Shown here: piece by piece, positions 21,801 to 36,800 of the stretch
Layout of the letters: the number at the start of each line of letters is the position of its first letter
How positions within the stretch are numbered: the first letter of the stretch is position 1
Assembly (NCBI GenBank): GCA_030248215.1
Contig: JASANG010000110.1
Coordinates: forward strand, 1 to 64,000
From: Enoplolaimus lenunculus
Lineage: Eukaryota > Nematoda > Enoplea > Enoplida > Thoracostomopsidae
DNA length: 64,000 nucleotides
Direction of reading: 5' to 3'
The notes under the pieces: model-generated
Seen by the model: only the letters and a program-made list of their open reading frames with translations
The model's database searches: none
Told to the model about the DNA's origin: nothing
Made by a program: the position numbers and the translations under genes

Positions 21801-24800
21801 CGATGCTGAATATTATAACTCAAGCGAGCAAAATTTGTGTTTCAATATCCGTTTTCCGTTCTTACAATCTGTTTATACCCTGGTCGTCTCTGACTTTTCT
21901 AGGGTATGATTATTGCTTGTTTACATTTTACAAATCGTGAAATCTGGCTAGGCAAAAAGGCCGCATATTCTTGTGTTGATGATCGATTTCAAAGTTTTTT
22001 ACCCGCGCTGCGCTTCACCCGCGGAAATTCCATTTTTTACCCGCCGGTATACCCGCGCAAAGTTCCTTTATTCACTACCCGCTTTTTTAACTACCCTTAT
22101 TTTTTCTTCTGTGTTCAATACAATTGTATAATTTTACAGTGTATAGACGTCAATCACTACAGTACGTTATAAAAAAAATCTCCTTATTAGTAACTTTGAA
22201 AACAAAACATTCAGCAAAAAATGTAAACCGGATAATATTGCAAATTTACATCTATCACCGGTAAAACTAGGTTGTTTGGCAATGGCCGATCACACTGTAA
22301 ATTCCAATGAGTTGATTAATCAACTCAAAGAGAAAATTAGTTACTTCTGGTTAATTGTGAGTTAATCACAGTAAATATTAACTCACTCTTAGTTGTTTTA
22401 AATCTGAGGTTCTGAAAGAAATAATTCAGAGCTCAGACTTCTGAGGGATTCAACTCATTCTAAGGTAAAATCAACTCACTGGAATTTGCTTTCGACGATC
22501 AGTGAATCAAAACGTTCCTGTCTGTACAAAATCATTGTAGTTAAGATCGTTTAATCGCACATGTCTTTATGCGGTTTCCTCGCAATTTGATTTAAGATTT
22601 CATTCAGAAAACTTGGAAACATAATATTGTTCCAAAACAAAAAACAAAAAAACATAACCTACACGGGAACAGCGAAGAATGAGTCCAAATGCTATATGGT
22701 AAGCTGTACTTTAAACATGTCTGTTGAAATGCATGTGAAAAGTATTTCCGCGTGCATGGGCCTAATTCAACAGAACCATAATCTTAGCAACCTGCATTAT
22801 TTGTGAGAAATACTAGCTATGTACTGTATATCGCTGTTTACCGTTTTTTTATGAAAATTTTATGCGGGTAAACAATCGTAAATTTTTCCCATCGCTTTGA
22901 AACTTTTTAAACGGGGTGTACCCGCGTCAAAATTTTCTTACCCTTGCTCGCGTTACCCGCCAGTACCCGCGGGTGGCGTGCAGCTCTGGAGCAAAATAAT
23001 TTCCGTGAAAACTTAAGACGGTTGTAAAGCATGCCACACAACGCCATGCGAAAAATATTATCATTTACCGTGAATAATTTTGCTTACATATGCAATAAGG
23101 TGGATCTGTTTCAAATTTTCCGTTGCTCATACATATTATTTCGTGTGTTCCAAACATTGAATATCCTCTCGGACAGCTATATTGAATTGTTGTTCCTTCA
23201 AATGTTGACTGAATAACGTCAACATTACTGTAAGCGTGACTGTTTGACACATCAGGTAACTCACAAAATCCTACAAAAAGCAAATATAAGTGACAATCAA
23301 GTACTCGGTATGCTGTATTGATAAGGGATTTTTGACAATCCGGGATTGATGTAGCAGGTAAGAATGTAAACAACGTCACCGATAACGCTCTGTCGATGTC
23401 ATAGTGACATCAGGTTTATTTCAGGTATATGTCGAACTAACTCTTAATAAATGGAATGTTTGTCTTTTCATTTAATAACTGTTCGATTTGGTATTAATGG
23501 TACTGTTGGGACTAGATTAATATATACAACTCAAAACAGGTCAATATTTTTAAACTTTAATACAAGTAAAAACATTACTTTTGCAAGAAAGATGTTTAGA
23601 CCAATATCCTGCCACTTCGCTACCGATGTAACGTAATTCACACTGACTACTGGATGCTCCGACAATTGCATACCCGGTGTTGCAAGTCACTTCAACTTCA
23701 GTTTGAATAGGCACTTCATCAGCAGTAGGTTCTATGCTGTAGAATGTTGTTCCATTTTCGATATTCAATAACGAGCATGCTAGAAAACACATCGCTTATA
23801 TAAAATGTGAAAGCATACGCAACATATAGTATTGTTTGTTATTCTCGCGTCATCTGATGTTGGTATTTACATAATTAGCGCATGGAACCAAATGATGTTG
23901 TGAAAACTGGAAGCATTAAAATTAAACATGCGCAAGCAATCGCTATAGCTACATTGCGATTTTAAAATAAAGCAGGGTTGGTTACTCTTCTTATTTTTCT
24001 ACGCGTGTTATATAATTTTAAATTTTGTTCTAACCAGTAGTGTGCATCGACATGTAACTCAGTCACTAACGTAATGGCACTTGATGGGAAATATCAAGTT
24101 TCTACGTGCACTACAAAATTCAAAACTATGCTGTTTGCTTTCATTCAAACGCATACTGCGGATATCACATTACGGCCAAGTATCATAAATTTTTAAAACC
24201 GCAATGTACTTGTAACTGGTAAAAACTAATCTTACACGAGCATACTGGAATATCACTGTCCAATGAGCCGTCGCCTAAACATTGAGCGGTTTTCGCTCCA
24301 AAAATGAATCCGTTGCTGCAAGAGAACTTAATTGTCGTATCTTCAATAATAGGCCATTCAGTAACGTTGACAATCACGCTCGCAGGCAAATCCGGTGCTA
24401 CGCAAGTTTCTGAAGTTAGAATTATATTTTAGGAATTTTTGCTCAAACGTTATTTTTAACACTTTGAGGTGTTTAAACCAACTCTAACATTAATTTGAAA
24501 TCACAATGTTTCTGATACAGTCTATTGCTACTGGCATTTTTTGCGCTCCATCAATGCTCATTAATTGTATTAGGATGTAAAAATGCTAGCGGAAATTAAT
24601 AAACACATAACAGGCTTTAAGTCAACAATTAAGAATACTTCAATGGTATATTTAACAAGCATGCGGAAAACAAAAACCTAAATTGCTACGTTGTATTACA
24701 TTTGTATAGAAAACATATATTACAACTGTATAGAAAACACAGCTTTTACTTTTGCAGAATTGCTTGTTCGACCAATAACCACTCGCTTCACCATCACTGT

Positions 24801-27800
24801 ATCTCATTTTACATTGACTACTGGATGCTCCGACAAGAGCATACCCGGTGTGGCAAGTCACTTCAACTTCAGTTTGAATAGGCACTTCATCGCCAGTAGG
24901 TTCTACGTTGTAGGATGTTTCCCCATTTTCAATAGTTAACAACGAGCATGCTAGAAATTGCATCTCTTATTTAAAATGCGCTACAAACTAGTATTGTTCG
25001 TTATTTTCGAGTCGAGTGATGTTAATAGTATATAAATAATTAATGCATAGAAAATATAATCAGCTACGAACAAATTCGGATCAAGAAGAATTAAACGAAT
25101 CATACGGGATGTTATTGCTTCTATCATGTTTCAAAAGAATACGTGGTTACTTGTATTATAATTAAAAGCAGTGAAGGTCTTACCCGTTTTTGCGCACATT
25201 ATATAACATTAAATTTTGCTTTATATCAGCAGTGCACTGACGTGTAACTCAATCACTAACATGATGGCAGTTGATAAAAATATCAAGTTTCTATGTGCAC
25301 AACAGAATTCAAAACTATATGCTGTTCGTTATGATTCAAAAGCATACTGCAGATCATATATTACTGCAAAGTATCATAAATTTTAAAAAACGTGAGGTAC
25401 TTAAAAATAATCTTACACGAGCATACTGGAATATCACTGTCCAATGAGCCATCGCCTAAACATTGAGCGGTTTTTGCGCCAAAAATTAGTCCATTGCTGC
25501 AAGAGAATTCAATTGTCGTGTTTTCAAAGACAGGCCACTCGGTAACGTTGGCGATCACGCTTGCAGGCAAATCCGGTGCACTGCAGGTTCCTGAAGTTAG
25601 AATAATTTTCTTAAGATTTTTTCCTCAAAAAAGTTATCTATAACGCTTTAAAGGTGTTCATACCAAACCTTGTATTAATTTGAAATAACACAGTTTGTGC
25701 TATAGAATAATCGGCTACTGACATTTTTTGTGCTCTATCAATGCTCATTAATTGTATCAGGATGTAACAAGCAGTCCTTAAAGGCTCAAAGAGACTGGAT
25801 ACATGTATGAATCAGTTATACCACCAATTTTAATTTTACGAAAACGGAAACTCTAATCAGATGACACTTTTAGTTGTTGGAACACAATAAATTAAATAAA
25901 GACAGACTTTAGATACAGATTTCATTTAAAATTTCAAGGCATAATATGCCGCATTTATTCACTACTGCAAAAAATCTGATTAACTAGTGCTCAAAAGGTG
26001 TAAAATTGTAAATACTCCCAACTTACTCAGTAGACTCTACTCTCGTTGACTAGGCTCTGGGTAAATTCAATAAAATGGATGTTTTTACAGTTTTAAGAAC
26101 AAATAAAACCTGATTTTTTGATTAATTTTAAACAGAAAATTTCTATTCTTAAAATAGTGTCATTGCTCTTTTACCCTACATATTATTTAATTGAAGCCCA
26201 AAACAGACTATGAAATATCGATGCAGGCAAAAGAGAATCGAAGTTACACTACATGGTAGAAAATGGACCTGCTAACCCACTGCACCACATGATAACTGCC
26301 AGAACATAAATACATTGGTGTATTAAAATAAGCGACGCATTGTTAATTTTCACTATCATGGGTTGCCTATAACGTACGCACGTATACAAAGTATTACACT
26401 GTTTTCCTTTTCTGCACACATATGCAAATTAAGCCATACCCCTTACCACATAAAGATAAAAAAATAGGAATAGGGTTTTTTAATGGGATCACGATACGAA
26501 AATTTGGGGGGTTCTTTCTCTAAAACTAACAACTTAGCTCCAATATTTTTCATAAGTTTTCTGCAGCAAATTTCAGCCTGAGATATCTGCCAAAGCAAAG
26601 AACAGTGACGGAACAGTATTATAAGCATATTCCTAAGCCTAAGCCTAGCCTAAGCCTAAACCTAAGCGTAAGAATGAGCATATTGCTAAGCCTAAGCCTT
26701 AGTCTACGCCTAGGCCAAGCGAAAAAATTAGTCTAAAGCTTAAGCTTACTCCATTGCAGACCCACAGAAAGACGTTCCGCCCCTGATATTTACAAGGGCC
26801 GAGATTGCTAAGCCATAAACCAGATTAATTTTCCCAAGGCCAGATATACCAAAAAACGCATTGTGAAATGAATGCCCGAAAACTTCACTCATTTTGATAA
26901 ATCCGGTCTCCAGGCCGTCTCAAAATGCTGACGCAAATTTTTACGAAAACACATAACAACCTTAGTCAACAAACAAGATATATTTTAATGGTACATTTAT
27001 CAAGCTTACGGAAAACAAAAACCTATATCGTTATATTGTAGTACAGTTCTATACAAAACAAAGACTTTACTTTTGCAGAATTGCTGGTTAGACCAATAAC
27101 CTGTCGCTTCACCACCGCTGTACCTTATTTCACATTGACTACTGGATGCTCCAACAAGAGCATACCCGGTGTTACAAGTCACTTCAACTTCAGTTTCAAT
27201 TGGCACTTCGTCGGAAGTAAGTTCTAAATTGTAGGATGTTTCCCCATTTTCGATAGTTAACAACGAGCATGCTAGAAATTACATTCTTTATTTAAAACCA
27301 ACTACAAACTAGTATTGTTCGTTATTTTCGAGTCGTGTGATGTTGGTATATAAATAATTAGCGCATAGAAACTAAAATCAGATACAAACAAATTCGGATC
27401 ATAAAGAATTAAACGAGTCGAAGGGGATGTTATTGCTTCTATTTCATTTCAAAACAAAACATGGTTACTTCTATGATCAATGAAAGCATTGAACGTTTTA
27501 TATATTTTTCTGCGCGCATTATATAATTTTAAATTTTGCTCCCAACAGTGCCCTGACATGTAACTCAATCACTAAAATAATGGCAGTTGATGATAATATC
27601 AAGTTTCTACGTGCACTACAAATTCAAAACTATATACTGTTCGTTATGATTCAAAAGCATACTGCGGATCGTATATTACTGCAAAGTATCATAAATTTTA
27701 TAAACCGTAAGGTACTTTTAAGTGCGAAAAAATAATCTTACACGAGCATACTGGAATATCACTGTCCCATGAGCCATCGCCTAAACATTGAGCGGTTTTC

Positions 27801-30800
27801 GCGCCAAAAATCAGTCCATTGCTGCAAGAGAATTCAATTGTCGCGTTTTCCAAGACAGGCCATTCGGTAACATTGGCGATCACGCTTGCAGGTAAATCCG
27901 GTTTTTCGCAAGTTTCTGAAGTAGAATAATTTTCATAAGAATTTTTGATCAATGAGTTACCTGTAACGCTTTAAAGGTGTTCATAACAAATGTTGTATTC
28001 ATTTGAAATCACACAGTTTCTGCCACAGCCTAATCATCTACTGCCATTTTTGTACTCTATCAATGCTCGTTAATTGTACCAGGATGTTAAAATGCTGACG
28101 CAACTTGTTAAAGAAAATGCATATCAAGCTTATGCGGGGTTCACGTTATAACCGGAGCAGCTTAGGACACGTTTTGTCCCTATTAAACTATTGGGTAACA
28201 TTTTGTCTGCATATAAACCCCATATCGTATTCAAAAATTGGTATTTGTCTGCTATTATCATGTGTGGATCACCTTTTGTACTTCAATATCATATGATATT
28301 CGGGGACAATGACATACTTTCAAATGTCTGCACACTTGAGGTAACATACCCAAATTGTCTTGTTGAATATCATATGATACTAAAATTAGAAATTTGAATT
28401 TTTGAATTGTGAAGCTGTGGTTCTAAGCGATTTTGTGTCGGAAACGATTTGCAGGCGCGTATTTAGTATTTAAGCACATTTGTGCCGCTGCCGTCCAACT
28501 TTTTATTCATTTATTAGTACACCCAAAGATTACATTGTCCCGCTGAATATCATATGATATTCGTTGAAATTTTGGAATATCATATGACATTCGCATAAAT
28601 GTAACACAGTATCACGTGACATTCCGTCCCTTGTACACATTGATCATTTGAGAGCGGTGGTTTGTAAGGTAATGTCATATGGCATTCGAGTTTTGTCTGT
28701 TCACCCGATATGAGTGCTCGAATTTTAACGTTGACGTCGAATCAACATGAGATAAACGTGTCCCGCCTGCCCGGTTATAACGTGAACCCCACATTAGTCA
28801 ACAATCAAGAATTCTTCAGTGGGACGTTTATCAAGCTTACGGTAAACAAAAACATAAATTGTTATGTTGTGTTACTGTAGTATAGAAAACAAAGACTTTA
28901 CTTATGCACCATTGCTGGTTAGACCAATAGCCTGTCGCTTCACCACCGCTATATCTTATTTCACATTGACTGGTGGATGCTCCGACAAGAGCATACCCGG
29001 TGTTGCAAGTCACTTCAACTTTAGTTTGAATAGGCACTTCATCAATTGTAGCTTCTACGTTGTAGGATGTCTCCCCATTTTCGATAGTTAACAACGAGCA
29101 TGCTGGAAATTGCATCTCTTATTTAAAAACGCTCTACGAACTAGTACTGTTTGTTCCTTTAGAGTCGCCTGATGTTGGTATATAAATAATTAGCGCACTG
29201 AAACTAAAATGAGTTACTGCCAAATTTGGATCACAAGGAATTAAACGAGTCGAATGAAATACTATTGTTACTTCTATTCTACTTAAAAGCGGTGATCATC
29301 TTATTAAATTTTCAGTGTGCATTATATAATTTTAACTTTGGCTCTTATCAGTAGTGTACTAATGTGTAACTCAATCACTTACATAATAAGTCATCCATGT
29401 AATAGTGCGCACGCACCCTACTGTAAATGCTAATGTTTGAGAAACGACCTATGTCGTTTTCAGAAACTCGGTTAGAAGGATGTTCTGCAAGTACAGTACA
29501 CAGTGCATAACGTGCTTACAGTATAACGAGATACTGTTTGAAAGGACTATTGTTGAACATTTGTTACAGCAGAAACTATCTACAAACATTAAAAATATTT
29601 CGAAGAAACAACGTTGTAGCGAAAATTTACGTTTTGTCAGTACTCCCTCCCGAAGGACTCTTTTTTCAAAAAACTCTCTTGGAACACTGTCAAGACAAAA
29701 CCGGCTATCAAAATACATGGTGTGCGTTGTCAATCTCTGGGTATAGCATTGTTTTTTGACACTGGTACTAAGGGGTTAGGTGGATAATGTTTTACATCTA
29801 TGTGCGCAGTATTACTTAGTTGATCCATAATGGTAATTGATAAAACCATCAAGTTTCTACGTGCATAACAAAATCAAAAACTATATGCTGTTCGCTTTGA
29901 TTAAAATACATACAGTGGATTGTATATTACTTCCAACTGCAAGTATCACAAATTTTCACAAGCAGCCCTAAAAGTGGCGATAAAAAACCTGTAGCGAAAC
30001 TTCAAAGCTAAAGTTAAAAGTACTACGTGCCTACCTAAGGACAGGGAATAACAGTAGTGTAAGCATGCTCTTAAAGCTAAGCTTAAGCGTAAGAATTAGC
30101 TTAGAGCTAAGGCTAAGTCTAAGCAAAAAATTAAACTGAACCTTAAGCATATTCTATTCCAGTCACAAAAAACCTTCCGCAACCGATTTTTACACGTGCC
30201 TTGAGATCTATAACATAAGGCGCTTTTCATGAAATACATAGGGATCCACATTGGGTACTTTCGCCTTTACGCAATTTCCACAATATGCGTACACCAGGTG
30301 ACTTTCGAGGGGGGCTGTGTGACGGGCAGTGATGCATTCTTTGATTTCAGTGCGCTGCACAGTGAAGCATTTTGGCTCCCGTATGCTGCGTACTGAAGCT
30401 TTTTTACTTCAGTGTGCAGCACACTGAAGTTTTCTAGCTTCAGTACTTAGGACACTGAATCAAACATTGCAGCGAAAAACCTTCAGTGTGCTGCACACTG
30501 AAGGTAAAAGTGAATTTATATTCGCTAAATGTACGAAGCAAAACGTTTATAAATGTAAAGTTTATTTGACTGTTTTAAGCTTGTACTTCTTTTCTTTGAT
30601 TTCGAACTGCTGCAGGTGATTGTTTCATTACATAAACCGTTTTGCATCATATATCTACCTGTTTTGTATTTGTTTAAATGTATACTTTAATATTTGTTAA
30701 TACCTAATGGGTCAACCACGTTATACTGTCTATGCTACTGTAAAAATTGTCCCCACATACGAGCCCCTAAGCCTTTAATTTTATTGTTTCCAAATTGCAT

Positions 30801-33800
30801 GTCCAAATGTCACTTATATCCTGTGTAGACTCTGCTGACAACTCGCACTCTCTAAATGACCCATGCTTAGTCACGTTGCCGTCCATACCCATGCTAAACA
30901 TTCGAGTTGGACCCGCAGCAGAGGGGACTTGATTGCTCAGATCTCTTAGAAATAATTCGTCGCTCCTAGAAACTTCAACACCAAAGTTTTCCATCCTTAA
31001 AATAACGGAAAACTTTAATAGTTACCTTAAAGGGGAATGTCGCTTGATACTACTCGAGACAATTCAGTATTTCTTAAAGTTTTTTATAGCGATCTGTGCC
31101 AACACGTATGCTTATTCCTGCAGAGAAATTTAAATTTCAGCTTAGCCCCATTGCACAGCATGACTCTTTAAGTACTAGAAATCAGCAAACTGTTCAAAAC
31201 TTGAGTTTATACCCTTAGAAAAAACATTACTGGATGTATCAGGTAGATTTTACTTCATCCGAGCTGGCTCGGGGCCTGAACCAGCATTAAAAAACTGTGG
31301 ATCCTGAAAAAACTTGCACGTGGTTGTTAAAATTTTAAACCTGGTGTGGGCCGAACAGTTTTGCCTTAAAGGCACGGAGGTTGCACCACGGCTCTTTAGC
31401 TATATGAGCCGTGGTGCAATTTTAAACATTGTTATTAACAACAAGTTGTTTTCTGCACAAAATCTGTTTTGCAATTCATTGATGCCAAATAAACTTCAGC
31501 ATCCTGGATACTAAAGTTCTTTGGCTTCAATAGACAGCCCACGGGGCAAGAATCGTGCCTGTGCCTAACTCTAGACCCGCGGACCTATTAGACAAGTACT
31601 TTACTCAAATTTATCACCAATCGTGCAACATACTATTGTGCACCACTAGTGGCTAGAATTCTTTTCGTCGCTGATGTTATATACTTTACATGCGTGGCCA
31701 TATACAGTACTTCGCAAGAAATATGGCGTTGTATAAAACATTTGAATGAGGGATTTATCAACTGAACACGGTTTAAAAACCCTGGGTCAAAAAAATCAAG
31801 AGGGTCTTGATATTTGCCCCGTAACTACTCCCGTGTTAAGGTATAGAAGACGTCTCCGCAGAACAAAATTTTCAACGGTAACCAATACGAACACCACCTT
31901 TGTATATTATTAATGTTTGCGTCTGTTGAACTCGTGTCTTTCCAGAAAATTATTTCGTTGGGGACTCGACGTGCTAATTTATTTTTGTATTTTCGAACAC
32001 ACATGGTATTTTATATTTTTGTCTTCGAACTCGATGAGAGTAGCTTTTTCACAGCGTTCCATGGTAGAACCTTGAGTTTTTAATTTTCACAAACTTGTCG
32101 GGGGAATGCTTATACCCTTGTGACGCCCCTGAATGATAGCACGGTACTGTTGAAGTGACCTTTAACTACACATATATAATTCTTATATGTTATATCAAAA
32201 CACAATCCACAAGCGGCAACTATGGTGTGGGGGTATGGTTGGAGCCCTGACAGGCTCTCCTACGGACATCTTTGCGTTCTTAACCAAAAGTTACCCAGCA
32301 GCATGAAACTAAGCCTACAATACAGAGATAGTCCTATGCAAGCAGTATACCACCCTTGTTTGACCTCTGCGTACGTTTATACATTTTCATTTTGAATTTA
32401 TTACAATTTCTTGAACATGATGCATTGACCTCGATTAAAGAACAGCGAGCACTTATAATTATAAAAATATTTTAAAGCATATAACAACAAAAAGTTGAAC
32501 TTAATGACCTTGATTTAGTAATACTTGCTATATGTTATAATCTTGCTTGTACCAAATTCTTGCATTAATTGGCACATGGTTGTTGGCCGGAAAAAATACC
32601 GGAAAAAATGTTTTTTTTTTCCATTTTTTTCCGAGGGGGGTGAAAAAAATGGAAAAAAATTAAACGATACTTAAATATAATTTGCAACTAAATATGACAT
32701 AAAGTAACGTTATTGGAATGACATGAAACTAATTAATATGCAACACACTAACAGTGACCGAGTGTATTCACCGCTGTGTCTAACAACTAGGACTCATTAC
32801 CCAATCAGATCGAAAACTGCCGCATATTTATGTATACTAACAAAAACAAAAGCACGCCTAACTAGTTTAGCTCGCTCCGCTTACGAAGTTTTCTTTACTG
32901 TTGTAAACCGCAGTTGTATATAACTGTTCGTTGCCCACACGGTTTTAACACATTGTACAACACAGAACCATTTAAAACTAAAAGTTTTTATTGAAGTTGA
33001 TCTAATAAGCGTGTGGCGTAAAAGTCAAAAAAATTTGGCATTTCGCGGGAAAATTTTGTGATGTGAGGAGACTGTGCTCGCTGCGTAGGTTCGCCCTCTC
33101 GTTAACATAACACAATACATACATATAATGGCTACCGTTACTGCTCCCAACCAGTCCTAGGCCACATATTTATATATTATGTTTACGTATGTTGTCTGTT
33201 GTCAGCTGTATATACAATATTTTTTACTATTATTAGACTATAGATTAAACAGTGCATAATTTCAAAAAATTCGATATGCCTGGTAGACTTAGTAAGTGAG
33301 TGTTATGGAAACTTTTTACTAAACAAAAAGTAAGAAGGGAATCGTGGTAGCAATATGCAGATACTGCTCCCAGTGTTAAGCTAACAACACGGTGCGTATG
33401 GAGAAGCATATTCTGAAAAACTGCAAAAATTTAATTCCTTACTTTTAGATATAATAAACTTCTTGGTAAACGTCCTGATTTTATCTTCTATTGAGTCACA
33501 TTGTTACTTCTGAGCGTACTAGGAAGTATTACCGTAAAAAATTACTGAGGACAAACAACGAATTTTTCCCATTTTTTTCCGGAAAAAAATGGAAAAATTA
33601 GCGTATTAAAACAGTCGCTTATTTGTCGTTTGAACACCTCAGCAGACATAATCTTCATGACTAGCTGTACAACTAGTAAAAATAAATTTCATACTGAAAC
33701 AATGCTTTATCGTGCACACTACGACATTTTTGTGCTGCGGGGTGCCCAGCACATTAAAGGTTTTGGGCGTCGATGCGCTGGACACTAAAGTTTTTTGGGC

Positions 33801-36800
33801 GTTGGTGTGCTGAACACTGAAACTTTCAGACTACGATGTGCAGCACACTGACGCTTTTTTGGCTTCAGGGCGCTGCAGACTGAAGCTTTTGGGTTCAGTA
33901 TTCATCATGCAACCTTCTCAGAATAACCTAGTGTATGTATGATATTGTGGAACTTGCATTACAGTTGCGTAATTCGTAAAAGTCTATTAAAACATTTCGG
34001 CTACGATGCTCGCTGGAATCAACACTATCCGCGGACCTCACGGGTATATGACTACCCACCCCACGCAACCCCTACAAGGCTAATAATACCTTGGACTTCT
34101 CGCTCGCTTCTCCTAACAGGTATCGTTCACTTCAAACAATTTCGAAACATATGAGGTTGTTGTCGAACTAAGTTTACTGTTATAATCCTATGAACAAACG
34201 TTTCAGTTCTCTTATTGTTCACAGCAAATTTTTACAACTTTCATTTACCTTAGAAAACAAAATTCCTTTAAACAAGCTGGAATTGCAATTTTTTCCATTT
34301 TGCAAATTTGGTTAAATTTACACGCCGAAAGAATGTTAAAAACCGCAACGTAATTGTAACGGGTGAAAACTAGTCTTACACGAGCATACTGGGATATCCC
34401 TGTCCAATGAGCCATCGCCTAAGCATTGAGCGGTTTTCGCTCCAAAAATGAATCTGTTGCTGCAAGAGAACTTAATTGTCGTATCTTCAATAATAGGCCA
34501 TTCAGTAACGTTGACGATCACGCTCGCAGGCAAATCCGGTGCTTCGCAGGTTTCTGAAGTTAGGATATTAAGAATATTTGCTCTAACGTTATCCATAACG
34601 CTTTACACGGTTTATACCAAATCATGCATTAAGTTGAAATCAAACAGGTTTTGCTATAGCCTAACAGCTATTGTGATTTTTAGCTCTATCAATGTTCATT
34701 AATTGTATCAGGATGTAAAAATTGTAACGCAAATTGTTAATGAAAAACATATCAAGCTAGTAAACCATAAGGAATACTAAAAAGGTATTTTGATTTGTAA
34801 CACGCTTTTCTGTACAGTGTTGTATTGTCCTGTAGGCCCTTGAAGTGGACTTACAAATTGCATGTAACTATGCACGACTGAAATATGTGCGTAAATGTAT
34901 GTTTTTTATTTTCCTTCAAATCCCTTAGTTTTTGAAAACAGCGTGACTAGTGCCACAACATCATTTTCACAGGCTTAGGACAAAATATACTGATCAACCA
35001 CGCTCTCTGCCGTATCCTAATTAACTACTTCACTTTTTTGTGCTGTATCATGCTGCTCATTAATTGCATAAAAATGTAAATATGTTAAGTAAATTATTGC
35101 AGGAAACACATAAGCTTAATCAGGAGTTAAGAAAACTGCAATGGTATGTTTATCAAGTTTAACCGGTACCTAAAACTTTTTCGTTATACTGTATTGGAGT
35201 TGTATTAGAAAGCAAACACATTACTTTTGCAGAATTGCTGGTTAGACCAATACCCCGTCGTTTCATTTCCACTGTATCTTATTTCACATTGACTAGTGGA
35301 TGCTCCAACAATAGCATATCCGGTGTTGCAAGTCACTTCAACTCTAGCTTGAATTGGCAGTTCATCAGCAATAGGTTCTACGTTGTAGGATGTCTCCCCA
35401 TTTTCGACTGATAACAATGAGCATGCTAGAAAATACATCTCTTAATTAAAAATAAGAGAGCATACGCTACCGCTACTAGTGTTCGTTATTTGCGGGTCGT
35501 CTGATGTAGGTATAGAAATAAGTTTCACATAGAAACTAAAAACAGGTTATGAACCTATTCGAATCATACAGAAATAAAACATTATACATCTACCGCCATT
35601 GCGCTAGCACTATTTTAAACAAAAACATAGTTCTCAATCATTTCGTGAAAAGGTCTGTACAATATCGCTACAGTTTCAATGAATAAACTGTGTGCATTTT
35701 ACAATATAATGAGTTCGGACTTTTATTTCATAAGCACGATAAATTGGTCTATTGCAATATATGGCGCCATTCTGATTACTATTATACTTTAAATCGAACA
35801 GTCACTGCAATACCTAGTTTTCACAATCTCGTTTACAAATGTCTGTCGACTACCAGTTTTACAGTAAGCTCATTAATAAAATGCCATCCTCTTATATGTA
35901 AAACATCGGTCAGGTGCTTGCCTACGAACCATATCGTAGTATTAAGAACCTTTTAATAACGAGCTGAAGTAAACTTACAAACACAAACTGGCATATCGTT
36001 GCTGAGTAGGCCACTATTAAGACATTTAGTTGTTTCGTTTCCGAAAAGCAGTTCATTCATGCAATAAAATTCCAAAACAGCATCTTCGAACACAAATGAC
36101 TCAGTAGCATTAGATTGTACGTTTTTAGCTAATTCAGGAATGACGCAGGTTTCTAAAAATTAACTACTGCTATTATATCTATTAGTAAACGCCAATTGAT
36201 CTCGTATGTCATGATGCTTGGAAGTCGGTGCAAAAGCAAAACAAATGCTTTTCTCCAAAATTGCTTGGATTCATTACTAAAAAGCTTTTCACGTTATTAA
36301 AATCGTTGTCAAACTACAATTTTTAAATTAGAGATTAGGTTAACTTTTAATGCCTGAGTTATATTTTTGCTTAAAAACAAAGTCACAGATACACATTGTC
36401 GAGCTTGTGATAGTCCTGGTCTACAAGAGATTTTTACACTGTAAATTCCAGTGAGTTGATTTTAACTCAGAATGAGTTGAATCACTCAGTCTGAGTTAGG
36501 ACTTTCAGAACTCAGAATTGTGAGTTGATGCAATTCAATATGAGTTAGCTTATCAATTCCCTCGGAATCGAATCAACTGAGACTGAAAACCAACTCAACT
36601 CAGAGTGAGTTAATGCTTGTTGTTATTAACTCAGAAATCACTAACTCCCTAGCTGAGTTGATTATTTAATTCATTGGAATTTACAGTGTATACTATCAAC
36701 TGTAATCAGAACAATTATGATAATACTTGTATTGTGTTCAAAAACTACGCAGTAACTAGCAGTATTGCTACAGGGCATGAGCGCATGTACTGATAAACTA

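Larger units (their letters stand above)
20061..23087. other. 3-kb intron filled with repeats
   Basis: Intron between exons 16 and 17. It holds a GCAGCTGCAAG-type repeat at about 20200-20470 and again at about 21300-21490 (relative at about 55170-55330). It also has the minisatellite at 20751-21075 and the ACCCGCGGG-rich element at about 21985-22988. No exon was recognised. Confidence 0.6.
29103..34379. other. 5.3-kb intron, expanded by insertions
   Basis: The intron between exons 8 and 9. Contents: a CCTAAG-type repeat at about 30050-30190, palindromic minisatellites at about 30340-30510 and 33715-33905, a hairpin at 31381-31419, and a hAT relic at about 32578-33605. The rest is AT-rich with no recognisable exon. 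Confidence 0.6.
23579..34553 (-). repeat. Tandem array of CCP exon pairs with their introns
   Basis: Four repeats of an A exon, an intron and a B exon: 34553-28902, 27915-27071, 25590-24750 and 24409-23579. Unexpanded A-to-B introns are 470, 466 and 456 bp and are similar in sequence throughout. The basic period is about 1.18 kb (A exon starts 24409 and 25590). Larger spacing elsewhere is explained by later insertions. Confidence 0.85.

Noticed and set aside
30767-30994. Extra CCP exon of the main gene
   Set aside because: Frame and phase do not fit the phase-1 chain, only two cysteines are present, and it lies in inserted sequence.
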